This document shows, piece by piece, positions 23,223 through 32,754 of a DNA stretch of 64,000 nucleotides. Under the pieces are notes generated by a model that ran no database searches, had not been told where the DNA came from, and was given only the letters and a program-made list of their open reading frames with translations. Every line of letters starts with the position of its first letter. Positions within the stretch are counted from its first letter, which is position 1. Source of the stretch: Branchinecta lynchi (lineage: Eukaryota > Arthropoda > Branchiopoda > Anostraca > Branchinectidae); the NCBI GenBank assembly GCA_023053575.1, contig JAKZAP010000011.1:3038001-3102000 (forward strand), given 5' to 3'. The position numbers and the translations under genes were made by a program.

Positions 23223-26169
23223 AACAAGAGCTACGAGCTCATATGGCACTTGTACGAGTAGGCTGTACAAGAAAGTAGATGAAAACGTCACAAAATACAC
23301 CCGCCATCCAAAAAGGCGGTTCGGAAATAGAAATAGGATATTTAGTTTCACTCATTTCTGAGCAGTTCCGGCATCGTCTCGATTGCAAATGCACATGACT
23401 GTTCAAACTTTCATCCCAATAAATCCATTTGTTTGATCCCTAGACGTGCTACACGATTTCCGGTACTCACTCTATTTCCACCTACCGTGGCCGAATCTGG
23501 TTCGGAATAAAAAAAAATCGACCACCTAAAGTATCTTCGTTTATACCATCTACCAAGTTTCACTCGAATCTGAGCATTTTTGGAAAGTTCCGGTACCCCC
23601 CCCCCTTCCCACCAACGTTGTCGGAGCCGGTTCGGGCCCAATCTCTTAATTCCCTCATCAAGTTTGACTGAAATTGGAGCATAGCCTATCTGCAAGTTTC
23701 CAGTACCCCCCCCCCCCCTACCTTGGCCGAATCCGGCCCAGACGCCAAATAACAAATCTAGGCCGCATAAACTCGGCACTGTCGAATTGCATCTCATTCG
23801 GTCCATCCGTTTGGTTTTTGTGCATGTCAAAAGTCCCCCCACCCCCAATTCCCCTAATCGTGGTCGCATATGGTTCGAACGCATGTTTTACATGTCGAGG
23901 CCATCGATTCGTATCACCCATGAAGTTTCACTCGAATCAGACCACTCGTTCGCAATTTATAGAAGTCCATATTTCTCTTCTCTTGCTCCCCCAAAAATGC
24001 TCGGATCTAGGAACGGAAGTTTCCGGGGGTACGTTGTGTCAGGTTTTTAAGTCAAGATAATTCGGGTCGCTAATATGCCTGCAAAGTTTCGTTGTCGTTT
24101 TACATCTGGAACTATTCTAACTCACGACTACCGGAATTCCATGAAACCCCCTCCAACTCCCCCCACAGAGCCCCGAAACCATCTGGCTCCGTCAATTTCA
24201 TCTAGGCCTAATGCTTGTTCCATCCATTAAGTTTCGTCCCAATCCCTCTACTTTTAGAGTTTCTTGAGTTTTCGGACCCGACTCGGACGTGACACTGAAC
24301 GTCCGAGGCGATAGCTCACCAGACAAGTTTCATTCAAATCCGATCACCCGTTCAAAAGTTATGCACGCCACTAGATTTCGGACTCCCCATCCACCCACTC
24401 CCCCCACGATGGTCGGGTCGGGGAAACGGCTGTTCTCAAGTCAATCTGTTCGGATCCCTGACATACCTGCCAAGTTTCATCGCCCTAGGACATCAGGAAG
24501 TATGCCGAACTCGCGGGATCGCTAGAAATCCGGTCCCCCACCCCAACTCCCCCATAGTGCCCTGATCCGCTCCGGTTATGTCAATGACGTGTCGAGGACC
24601 TGTGCTTGTTTTTCCCACCAAGTTTCATCCCGATCCCTCCACTTTAAGCGTTTCTCAAAATTTCCGGTTCCCTCCTCTAACTCCTCCCAGTGTCATCGGA
24701 TCCGGTCCGGTTATGTCAATGACGTGTCTAGGACCTGTGCTTGTTTTTCCCACCAAGTTTCATCCCGATCCCTCCACTTTAAGCGTTTCTCAAAATTTCC
24801 GGTTACCTCCTCCAACCTCCCCCCAGTGTCATCGGATCCGGCCCGGATTTAAAGTGAGGTGTCTGAGACACAAGGTCATCCTAAATATCAATTTTCATCA
24901 AGATCCGATCACCCGTTCAAAAGTTATGCTCGCCACTAGATTCCGGACTCCCCATCCACCCACTCCCCCCACGATGGTCGGGTCGGGGAAACGGCTGTTC
25001 TCAAGTCAATCTGTTCGGATCCTTGACATACCTGCCAAGTTTCATCGCCCTAGGACACCAGGAAGTATGCCGAACTCGCGGGATCGCTAGAAATCCGGAC
25101 CCCCATCCCAACTCCCCCACAGTGCCCTGATCCGGTCCGGTTATGTCAATGACGTGTCTAGGACCTGTGCTTGTTTTTCCCACCAAGTTTCATCCCGATC
25201 CCTCCACTTTAAGCGTTTCTCAAAATTTCCGGTTCCCCACCCCAACTCCCCCACAGTGCCCTGATCCGGTCCGGTTATGTCAATGACGTTTCTAGGACCT
25301 GTGCTTGTTTTTCCCACCAAGTTTCATCCCGATCCCTCCACTTTAAGCGTTTCTCAAAATTTCCGGTTCCCTCCTCCAACTCCCCCCAGTGTCATCGGAT
25401 CCGGCCCGGATTTAAAGTGAGGTGTCTGAGACACGAGGTCATCCTAAATATCAATTTTCATCAAGATCCGATCACCCGTTCGCAAGCTAAAAATACCTCA
25501 AATTTTTGCTTCACCCTCCCTCCACTCCCCCCCCCCCCAGATGGTCGAATCGGGGAATTGATGATTTCCTATTTAAGTTGGTCGGGTCCCAGACATGCCT
25601 GTCAATTTCCATCGTCCCAGCACATCAGGAAGCACGGAACTCGCGGGATCACTACAAATTCGGACTTCTCCCCCCCCCCAACTCCCCCAAAGTGAGCGGA
25701 TCCGTTCCGGTTACATCAGTCACGTATCTAGGACTTTTGCTTGTACTTTCCACCAAGTTTCATTCGGATCCCTCCACTCTAAGTGTTTTCCAAGATTTCT
25801 GGTTTCCCCCTCTAACTCCCCCCAGTGTCACCGGATCCGGTCTGGATTTAAAATGGAGGGTCTGAGACACGAAGTCCTTCCATGTATTAAGTTTCATTAA
25901 GATCCGATCACCCGTTCGTAAGCTAAAAATATCTCATTTTTCCTATTTTTTCCGGATTCCCCCTCCCTCCACTCCCCTCCAGATGGTCGGATCGAGGAAG
26001 CGACAATTTCTAATTTAATCTGGTCCAGTTCCTGATATGCTTGCCAAGTTTCATCGTCCTAGCTTATCTGGAAGTGCCCGAACTAGCAAAACCGGGACCG
26101 ACAGACCGACTGACGGACAGAAATAACAATCGCTATATGGCACTTGAGTAAGCTCAAGTGCCATAAAAA
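23223..26169 (+). mobile_element. ~2.9-kb composite repeat element, left copy
   Basis: Begins AACAAGAGCTACGAGCTC with a CTTGTAC...GTACAAG hairpin and ends with the hairpin GGCACTTGAG-TAAG-CTCAAGTGCC then ATAAAAA. The interior is tandem, diverged ~120-240-bp units with AAGTTTCATCCCGATCC and poly-Pro-like C tracts. ORFs here are repeat translations. The inverted copy is at 44778-47629. Confidence 0.8.
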
Positions 26170-26439
26170 CCATTTTGGCTAGTGATGCGTCTGCTGGTAG
26201 TATTAGGCTTTCGGCAATCAAAAATGAATGGGGCGAGATTTTCAAGCTACAGACTAAATTCTTATGACTATTTTGTTAATACTATCAGACTATTTTGGTA
26301 TGTATTATGTCTCATGTTATGTGGTATGTTAACAATGTTATGTATTAAGTCATAAATAGTATCAGACTATTTTGTTATGCATGATGGCCCTAGTTCGCCG
26401 GTATTAGGCTCAAATAAATAAATGAAATAGAAATAAACC

Positions 26440-26502
26440 GATTTTGGTACCTTCGTGTATCCCTTTGGGTACGCGTACCACCGGTTGGGAACCACTGATC
26501 TA
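26440..26502 (-). mobile_element. hAT-type terminal remnant
   Basis: GGGTACGCGTACC is followed by GGTTGGGAACCACTG, the reverse complement of a CAGTGGTTCCCAACC hAT end. Confidence 0.65.
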
Positions 26503-26639
26503 TATCATCTGCTATTTGTTAAATGACCCGTCCTACCTGTACTGCTTTTCACTTTATGTCCCTACTCGTTCCATCATTTCATGTCATTTCTTTTATATAA
26601 TCATGAAGAATATACATTTATATAACAAACTGGTATGTT

Positions 26640-27383
26640 CAAAATGGTATGTTCTAGTCCATGAAGAATATCTTTCTTCACATGGTTATCCTCAGCGTTG
26701 TGTGCGGCAACCTTTGTTCAGCTTCGCCGACTAAAGTGTTGCACTTTAGACTTTGTAAATTAATGGAGGTTTTAGTGATTGACGATTTTAAGAATGTATG
26801 TAGTACACCTGATAATCAGTTTGGGTTCAAGAAAGATCTCAGCAGGGAGTATGTGCACCATATACTTGCTAACGTGTTGATTGATTGCCACAATTCTGGC
26901 GAAAAACTGGCTATCGCTAGCCACGATGTTCGGCGAGCTTTTGATTCCTGGATCCGCGCACAACTGCTACTGAGCGGTTTGAAGCGCGGTGTTAATGCCT
27001 CGGTAATTGTTACTTATGGAAATATGTATCGGAAGCTAAGGGTAAAGATTAAATTACCGACGTACAAGGGTCCCGTTTTTGTCAAGTCGGACCTTGCCCG
27101 TTGAAAAAGGCATACTCCAGGGTGCTTATTTATAATAACAGTGTAGTTGAAGCACAAAGACCTGTAAGAATGAGTTATGTGTATGAAGGTATGGACTTGT
27201 CGCCATTCAATTACGCAGATGATGTGTTGAACTTGAGCCGGTCGGTTGCGTATGTTGAAGGAAATTTTCGGGTTCTTAGTGAAGAATATGAGTGTCTTGG
27301 TTTTATCATTTAATCCGAATAAGAGCGAGGTTATCTTCTTCAACCAAAAGCCTGATACAGAGACAATTGATATATGCCTCGGG
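26640..27383 (+). mobile_element. LINE reverse-transcriptase fragment, 5' part split by the Polinton
   Basis: Broken RT frames: a DNQFGFKK motif, then SHDVRRAFDSW, then FNYADDVLNLSRS (the YADD catalytic box, about 27210), then NPNKSEVIFFNQ up to the duplication CTCGGG. Frame changes and stops show it was already decayed, or has decayed since. It continues at 40852. Confidence 0.85.
27378..27383. repeat. Polinton target-site duplication, left
   Basis: CTCGGG directly abuts the AGTAG terminus and is repeated at 40846-40851. Confidence 0.95.
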
Positions 27384-27969
27384 AGTAGTTATATAAAGGG
27401 GGTTCTGGCTCACCCTTCCCCCAATTTCAAAACCCCATTTTAACATCAATTTCTTAAATTTTAACATCCTTTTTACCAAATTATCCCCCTTTTTAAGAAC
27501 ATTTTTATTTTCTTACTTCCAAAATAAAGGATACAAGAAATGAGAATATTACCCTTTACTACATATAAAATACTACAATATACTACTACTTCTTTTTTTT
27601 TTACATTTTTAATTTTTTATTCAAATATTACTGAGTAAACAGTTCTAAATCCACATATGTTTCTTTGTTCTTGTTTTCGCGTACAATAGGCTGCAAAACT
27701 AGATTTTTCTTTAAAAGTAATTCGTTAGCAATGGCATTATATTTCTGTGTTATAAACAAATCACATGGTTTGTCATTATGATTAATAACTACAACCAACT
27801 TATCACCATATTTTGTCTTAGCAATGCTCATTTTAACAATAGTATATTTCAATCCTAGAACTAGTTCTTCTTTCCTGATTGTCTCATTGTATTTATTCAT
27901 TCTGATTGTATTCAAGACTTCCTTTGTGGACTCCATTTATTAGGGGATGATTTTATTAAATAAAAATCC
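27384..27969 (+). repeat. Polinton terminal inverted repeat, left
   Basis: The reverse complement of 40261-40845, with only about five substitutions and one T-run length difference visible. The outer ~240 bp is non-coding, starts with a TATATAAAG box, and would hold the protein-primed replication origin. The rest holds a 102-codon gene. The inner edge lies 33 bp upstream of that gene's ATG. Confidence 0.95.
27628..27936 (-). CDS. TIR-encoded 102-aa protein, possible OB-fold DNA-binding protein (copy 1)
   Basis: An intact 102-codon frame within the left TIR, transcribed toward the terminus. The core ELVLGLKYTIVKM...KTKYGDKLVVVI...LFITQKYNAI alternates strand-like hydrophobic segments. It resembles small proteins of other invertebrate mobile DNA with a KY-I-x(5)-T-x-G-x(4)-V pattern, which I suspect are OB-fold-like. 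A single-stranded-DNA-binding role in protein-primed replication would fit its place at the termini, but that is inference. The start has the CCCCTAATAAATG context of the element. It differs from copy 2 at two residues (T/A and S/R). Confidence 0.7.
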   Translation of the reverse strand: MESTKEVLNTIRMNKYNETIRKEELVLGLKYTIVKMSIAKTKYGDKLVVVINHNDKPCDLFITQKYNAIANELLLKKNLVLQPIVRENKNKETYVDLELFTQ

Positions 27970-27973
27970 AGGC

Positions 27974-29332
27974 TCACAAACTCACATACATATTTTTATT
28001 GATAATATCTAATGTAGCTTTTCTTTCATAATATATAACACAGTAAACATTATATGGTACGGGTTGATTATCTTTCAACGTTAAACTTATTTCAATGTCA
28101 GCAGTTGTTCCATTATAAATATTTGACTCGTGTTTGGAAACATCGAAACAGAATAGTGGATATACTTCTTTAAATTCTTCTATACTAACAACACTACCAG
28201 TATCAAATGCTAATTGTTTATAACCCAAATGTATGAACCTATTGTAAAGATTTGAGTATTTACATTTGTCATCGCTAAAATCACATTTAAGTGGTTCTTC
28301 GGGATATTTATCCCCATTAATTCTAAGTTCTATGTCTGTTAAATTCATATGATCAAACACCATATTATTCATTAATTGATTGTTATGCTTTTCATTTTTC
28401 TGTAGCATCACAACTACTTTTGTTGGATTGTTTCTCTCAGATATAACTTTCCAAGTGTGTTCCTTATTTTGACTAACATCGCTTTTATAAGTATTACATG
28501 CTTCCCACATCAGATTATGCTTTTTATCCTTAGCAAGACCCTTTTCTAATTCACTCATCATTTCGATACTAGGAGCTACAATAGGGATCTTCCAGGATAA
28601 ATACTCGATTACTACTTTGAAATTAGTATTTCCATTTCTTATAATCATGTTGTTATCATCATTTCTTCTTAGAAATAATTTATGCGATGCACCTCTGAAG
28701 AATCGTTTGTTTCCTTTCAGAAATCCAAACAATTCTGATAATGGTAAATACATATTTACTAATTTACTGCTCTTTGTTCTGTTATATCTTTTTTCAAATC
28801 CTTTATTATAATTATTATTATTTCTCAAACTGACTGTTCCACCCCCTGCTGCAGCCCCTGCAGCCCCTGCAGTAAACGAAGCAATAACAGGATTAATTTC
28901 TTTTCCTTGATTATAATCCTTATACCAGAAATGATTTCTTGCTGCACTTCTAGAATAATCATCAGAGTAATCAATCAACTTTGTAACGGTAGTTGTAATA
29001 CCAACATGATTAATTTTTTCAACCGATTCATCGTTTATTACATATTCAGCGGTACTGAATAAATTAAATCCATTGTTCGTCAAAGTAGCAATATCGGTTG
29101 CAGCTATATTATCTCCATTTTCTTTCACTATTCTTACACTAACATCAAGATAACTTTCACTTGGATAAAACCAGGAATCTAATTTCTTCGTTACGAATTC
29201 AAACTCTGATTTATTAGATACATTCACATCTGTTTCTCGAATTTCTTTAAATTCGTATTTTACCACTGTATCATCCACAAGCGGTTCGTCAAATATATTC
29301 CATTGCGGACTGATAACTTTATTTACTGCCAT
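27974..29332 (-). CDS. Polinton major capsid protein (double jelly roll, PY)
   Basis: A 452-aa uninterrupted frame placed last of the structural genes, matching the Polinton/adintovirus hexon-like major capsid protein. Visible family features are LPLSELFGFLKGNKRFFRGASH (about residue 195-216), leading into FLRRN, then the strand-rich IEYLSWKIPIV, and a C-terminal NVYCVIYYERKATLDI strand. A Gly/Ala-rich loop (AAGAAAGGG, about residue 153-165) sits between the two halves. It would form the pseudo-hexameric capsomers of an icosahedral particle (known for the family). The start is TATATAAATG. Confidence 0.88.
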   Translation of the reverse strand: MAVNKVISPQWNIFDEPLVDDTVVKYEFKEIRETDVNVSNKSEFEFVTKKLDSWFYPSESYLDVSVRIVKENGDNIAATDIATLTNNGFNLFSTAEYVINDESVEKINHVGITTTVTKLIDYSDDYSRSAARNHFWYKDYNQGKEINPVIASFTAGAAGAAAGGGTVSLRNNNNYNKGFEKRYNRTKSSKLVNMYLPLSELFGFLKGNKRFFRGASHKLFLRRNDDNNMIIRNGNTNFKVVIEYLSWKIPIVAPSIEMMSELEKGLAKDKKHNLMWEACNTYKSDVSQNKEHTWKVISERNNPTKVVVMLQKNEKHNNQLMNNMVFDHMNLTDIELRINGDKYPEEPLKCDFSDDKCKYSNLYNRFIHLGYKQLAFDTGSVVSIEEFKEVYPLFCFDVSKHESNIYNGTTADIEISLTLKDNQPVPYNVYCVIYYERKATLDIINKNMYVSL

Positions 29333-29362
29333 TTATATAAGAAAGAAATTATTAAATAAAAC

Positions 29363-29715
29363 TTATTTCAGAATCTTTAATCCATTACCAGTCATTAACG
29401 TTTTGATCAAGTCCTGACTTCTTTGATTTAAAATCCTTTTATTTGTACCGATAAGATCCTTCATCGATTTTTTGTTTCCAATTACATCAATGAGTTCCTT
29501 CTTGTTTACATTGATCAGATCTTTCCCATATTCGCTCTGTTTTTCAACAACTCAAATCTCGGTTTAATAATATTATTATACATTGACATAGCCCCATCTT
29601 TTATTTGTTTTGCTGACGTTTGAAATAACTGGGAATTAACAATGTTTTTGAATACACTACCGATTCCACTTCCATACTGCTTTTTATAAAGTAATCGCTT
29701 ATTATTAATCAACAT
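29363..29715 (-). CDS. Small basic core-like protein, interrupted by a -1 frameshift
   Basis: The first 66 codons (29715-29515) contain a YGSGIGSVFK glycine-rich motif and an amphipathic stretch, reminiscent of the small basic core or internal proteins of adenovirus-like particles. The frame then stops. In the -1 frame the sequence stays open for another ~50 codons, with similar Lys/Ile/Leu/Asn-rich composition, to a TAA at 29363-29365. The switch point is the A5 tract (T5 on + at 29540-29544) in the context G-AAA-AAC. Either a base was lost from the A tract or a -1 slip is used. It lies between penton and capsid genes, so a virion role is likely. The start is CTATAAATG. Confidence 0.6.
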
Positions 29716-29747
29716 TTATAGGTAAATAATTTTATTTCACTAATCCT

Positions 29748-30455
29748 TTAAGCTTTTCTTAAATGCAGCACGTATCCAACGTTATCACCATTCAAATCGA
29801 TAGGTCTTCCCAACTGATCAGTAATTGTCATTCTCAAGGAGTAAATAAAGTCTTTTGTGTTAATAGGAAGGTAGATTAATTGTCTAGGATTCTCAACAAT
29901 TTGACAACCCGGTTCTGTATTAGGAACAAATGTCCAAATGACATCTGATTTACTTTTGTTTACGATAGAACTGTTTACAAGAGAGCAGTGAATTTGTATT
30001 TTATCAACGCTTCTTGTTATATTCGGAAGCTTTGTACCTTCATTGATTTTCTTAGATATCTCACTATCCTTCTCAAATCCTAAAATCTGACACAAGTCAC
30101 TATTAAATCTAAACACATATTTTTCTTGTAATAGTATGACAAATCTCATAGATGCTGGATTGGATGAAATTACAATAGGACATTTGTCTTTTGGGGTATC
30201 AAAATACTGACACAAAAAATAATTCAAACAATCATCGTTATACATCCCATTAGGAATAGTAACATTCATCCATTCTTCATCTTTCCTGTATTGAAATGTA
30301 TTATTTCCAAATTTATCACTTATATTATGCCACGAATACCACAAAGTACACTGATTCAAACCTATTTCATAATCCCAATTACGATTCAATTCGATTGGTT
30401 GACTAAATGTTATATCAATGATACTTTCATTACCTTCAATGTTTAACAACACCAT
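29748..30455 (-). CDS. Polinton minor capsid protein (penton-like, PX)
   Basis: 235 aa, complete. It has the Polinton penton pattern: early NWDYEIGLNQCTLWYSWHNI, then MYNDDCLNYFL, a FNSDLCQILGF element, DKIQIHCSLVNSS, and the C-terminal FIYSLRMTITDQLGRPIDLN strand pair. The family is a single jelly roll occupying the fivefold vertices. It lies in the structural gene cluster, and its start is CTAATAAATG. Its end is 32 bases before the next start. Confidence 0.85.
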   Translation of the reverse strand: MVLLNIEGNESIIDITFSQPIELNRNWDYEIGLNQCTLWYSWHNISDKFGNNTFQYRKDEEWMNVTIPNGMYNDDCLNYFLCQYFDTPKDKCPIVISSNPASMRFVILLQEKYVFRFNSDLCQILGFEKDSEISKKINEGTKLPNITRSVDKIQIHCSLVNSSIVNKSKSDVIWTFVPNTEPGCQIVENPRQLIYLPINTKDFIYSLRMTITDQLGRPIDLNGDNVGYVLHLRKA

Positions 30456-30458
30456 TTA

Positions 30459-31283
30459 TTAGAAATATTTTTTATATATTGAATTGTAATATCTCTTCGT
30501 AAGAAATTTATTTCGCATTAACGAATCCAAAATATCAATAGCTTCATTTCTCACCTCGTCAGATGTATTTCCGTTTACTCTGCTACCTATCAAAGTGTAT
30601 AATTTTGAAATCATTTCATCACAGTTCATAAATATTCCAGTTCCTTTTTGTTGAACTAAAAATGGGGAATTAGTTCGAATGCTGGTTAACCTCTCCTTGT
30701 ATTCTCTTATAAATTCAAGGATTTCATCATAGCTAGAGTAACCTTTACCTTTTTTCCCGCCATAACTTTGACTTAGAGATGTCAAACGTTCTAGAGCCTC
30801 ATCTATATCCGTATGATGCTTAATGTAATACGTAGGCATTTTAAAATAAGTATCAGTGCCACCCCGCGATTCTACATGTTTTAAATTAATCTGATTTAAC
30901 AACTCTTGGGTAATATCTTTATTCATATCAACGGATAGTGGTCCTAAATCGGGAGATGGTTCTAAAGCGGGTGCTCGACTCACTTCCTCTGAAGTAGTGG
31001 TCTGTAAAGCTGTTTTAAATGTATCACCTAATCTGAGAAACCGTCTTCTTGAATTATTATCACCTTCCTGTAGTTTATTAATTATCGTTTCAGCGTTCTC
31101 TTGTAATTTTTTGATGGTATCTTTAGTGTTTTCTTTTTGTGCTATAATAACTGGAGCGTTTAATTCTGAAGCATATTCCCGAAATCCTGCCTTCTCCATC
31201 TCATTTTGTTGAACCTTGCTTCTCTGAATTTCTCTGTTCTTCACTATATCCGATAACATATCACTCAAGCGTCTTGAATCCAT
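30459..31283 (-). CDS. Coiled-coil protein of unknown function (possible scaffold)
   Basis: 274 aa, complete, starting at TATATAAATG. The N-terminal half is strongly helical and charged (TIKKLQENAETIINKLQEG, about residue 55-74), and the C-terminal half is helical and Lys/Tyr-rich (GGKKGKGYSSYDEIL). It has no catalytic motif. Its position between integrase and penton and its length fit the poorly conserved accessory Polinton proteins; assembly scaffold is a guess. It ends 3 bp before the penton ATG, so the penton start motif (30456-30465) overlaps its 3' end. Confidence 0.6.
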   Translation of the reverse strand: MDSRRLSDMLSDIVKNREIQRSKVQQNEMEKAGFREYASELNAPVIIAQKENTKDTIKKLQENAETIINKLQEGDNNSRRRFLRLGDTFKTALQTTTSEEVSRAPALEPSPDLGPLSVDMNKDITQELLNQINLKHVESRGGTDTYFKMPTYYIKHHTDIDEALERLTSLSQSYGGKKGKGYSSYDEILEFIREYKERLTSIRTNSPFLVQQKGTGIFMNCDEMISKLYTLIGSRVNGNTSDEVRNEAIDILDSLMRNKFLTKRYYNSIYKKYF

Positions 31284-31299
31284 TTATATACAAGTAATT

Positions 31300-32271
31300 T
31301 TATTTCATAATAAATTTTGAAAGTTCTTTTTCATAAAACCCTCCTTGAATTAATTCCCCACTTTTGTCAGATATTTCATAAGTAATGGGAATGGTAGGTC
31401 TGATGGTTGCTATCTGAGATACTTCATCCGTATAATTAGGTAAATATCCTTTATCAAAAACACTTTTTTCTTTTTTAATTCTGACTAAATCCCCTACTTT
31501 GACGTTTCCTGTGATTTTGTAGTCATCTACTGGAGGAAACAGAGCACTAAAAACCTTTTTCTGATTAACCTTTTTACTAGCATCAACTGGTTTCATTTGT
31601 ACTGAGCGATGATAGGAGTTATTATAATTATTTACGAATACAGGTAAAATATCAATCCATTTACTAGTGTTGTTGTGAGTAAAATATTTCCATAACTTGT
31701 CTTTCAGCGTTCTATTGAACCGTTCAACGATTTGTGCTTTCAATTCGCTTTCAGATGCAAACCAGTGTATATCGTTATTTTTCAAAAAAGATTGAACATT
31801 TCTCATTACAAATTCCTTACCTTTATCAGTTTGCAACTTTCTAGGAATTCTTTCTTTAAATATATGACTGAATGCGTTTATTATTCCAGCACCCGTTTTA
31901 TCTTTCAAAGGGATACACCAAGCATATTTACTAAAGCAATCAATAACAGTTAAAATGTAATTTGTTTTATTATTTTCTTTTTTATATTTCTGCATGTCAA
32001 CTAAATCAGCTTGCCATTGCTCATCAACATAGTGAACATAAACTCGCCTCCTTTCAAAGTTATGATAGGAAGGTTTGTGTAACGTATACACATTCTCATT
32101 TTGCAACACATTTTTTATTTTATCCTTGGAAACCTTAACACCATTTTCTTTTAATTTTCTGTAAATATCATCCACACCTGAATAATTAGAATAATACGTC
32201 TTTAAAATATCTGTTTCTGCGTTGAGTTTTTTTTTAAAAAGCGATTTTTCCTCGATCCGCAAATAACACAA
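31300..32271 (-). CDS. Retroviral-type integrase (RVE, DDE), without its own ATG
   Basis: About 323 codons open from 32271. The catalytic core shows WQADLVDM (first Asp about codon 89), QTDKGKEF (second Asp about 149) and AQIVERFNR (Glu about 183, 33 residues after the second Asp), followed by a C-terminal SH3-like part (KVGDLVRIKKEK). The N-terminal helix-turn segment YTLHKP precedes the core as in Polinton integrases. The first in-frame ATG comes only at codon 93, after the first catalytic Asp, so it cannot be the functional start. The frame overlaps the 55-codon zinc-ribbon ORF upstream and would be reached from it by a -1 shift. The enzyme inserts the element, leaving 6-bp duplications. 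Confidence 0.93.
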   Translation of the reverse strand: MCYLRIEEKSLFKKKLNAETDILKTYYSNYSGVDDIYRKLKENGVKVSKDKIKNVLQNENVYTLHKPSYHNFERRRVYVHYVDEQWQADLVDMQKYKKENNKTNYILTVIDCFSKYAWCIPLKDKTGAGIINAFSHIFKERIPRKLQTDKGKEFVMRNVQSFLKNNDIHWFASESELKAQIVERFNRTLKDKLWKYFTHNNTSKWIDILPVFVNNYNNSYHRSVQMKPVDASKKVNQKKVFSALFPPVDDYKITGNVKVGDLVRIKKEKSVFDKGYLPNYTDEVSQIATIRPTIPITYEISDKSGELIQGGFYEKELSKFIMK

Positions 32272-32369
32272 TTCCCTTTCAGCATTGGAACATTATTTTT
32301 TTGTGACACTGCCTTAAACATTGATTCAGTGTCAGTGCTCTTTTTACATTTCATACAATAAATCTCCAT
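32202..32369 (-). CDS. 55-aa zinc-ribbon ORF overlapping the integrase
   Basis: A short frame beginning at a CTAATAAATG start (32367-32369). It contains C5-x2-C8 (YCMKCKK) and C34-x2-C37 (CVICGSRKNRF), the small Polinton zinc ribbon of DUF5679 type, to my recollection. It ends at TAA 32202-32204 after running through TTTTTAAAAAAAAAC. The last ~20 codons overlap the integrase frame, one base out of register. It may be a separate peptide, or the N-terminal zinc domain of the integrase made by -1 frameshifting. Confidence 0.75.
   Translation of the reverse strand: MEIYCMKCKKSTDTESMFKAVSQKNNVPMLKGNCVICGSRKNRFLKKNSTQKQIF
32226..32240 (-). promoter_or_regulatory. Candidate -1 frameshift (slippery) site, zinc ribbon to integrase
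   Basis: TTTTTAAAAAAAAAC on the minus strand. In the zinc-ribbon frame it contains the heptamer A-AAA-AAC in the canonical X-XXY-YYZ register, preceded by a second, T-TTA-AAA. A -1 slip enters the integrase frame. I did not establish a downstream pseudoknot. A one-base loss in the A9 tract is the alternative. Confidence 0.5.
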
Positions 32370-32386
32370 TTATTAGAAAACAATTT

Positions 32387-32731
32387 TTATAAACGAAAAG
32401 CTACCAACTTCATTTTGCGCTTAATGTAGGAAATACAGTGAAGTCCACAGTTTAATTCATCTATATTTTGAACAGCAAGATTTTCATAAGCTATTTTTTT
32501 CTTTGAAGTTTTTAGATATTTAACTATTTCTTTTCCTGGAGGAATACCGAAAGAATCGAAAAATTCGACATAGGGGGATTCAGGTAGATTACAATAGGCA
32601 ACCCAATGTGTTCCAGGCACTCCACGTTTGTCATAGTTGATTACACCACATTCCGAATCGTTTATATGTTTGGGTAGCGTATCTAAAGAGAAAACACCTC
32701 GAAACTGTGGTATACTCCCTAATGCATCCAT
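32387..32731 (-). CDS. Adenain-like cysteine protease (PRO), start unclear
   Basis: 114 codons from ATG 32731. The catalytic set is visible: His42 in PGTHWVAY, Asp59 in FFDSFG, Gln88 and Cys95 in LNCGLHC, the order of adenovirus protease and Polinton PRO. It would process virion proteins. The family's N-terminal PLTNFDI motif is encoded immediately upstream of this ATG in the same frame, which is open to 32800. That ATG therefore seems too late, and none exists further up. Unlike the other genes it lacks the TAAATG context. Its frame overlaps the end of the preceding core gene, in the -1 register. Confidence 0.85.
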   Translation of the reverse strand: MDALGSIPQFRGVFSLDTLPKHINDSECGVINYDKRGVPGTHWVAYCNLPESPYVEFFDSFGIPPGKEIVKYLKTSKKKIAYENLAVQNIDELNCGLHCISYIKRKMKLVAFRL

Positions 32732-32754
32732 AATATCAAAATTAGTTAGAGGTC

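Noticed and set aside
23674..25900. Several proline-rich ORFs (also mirrored at 45055-47441)
   Set aside because: They arise from C-rich tandem repeats; frames change between units and between the two copies.
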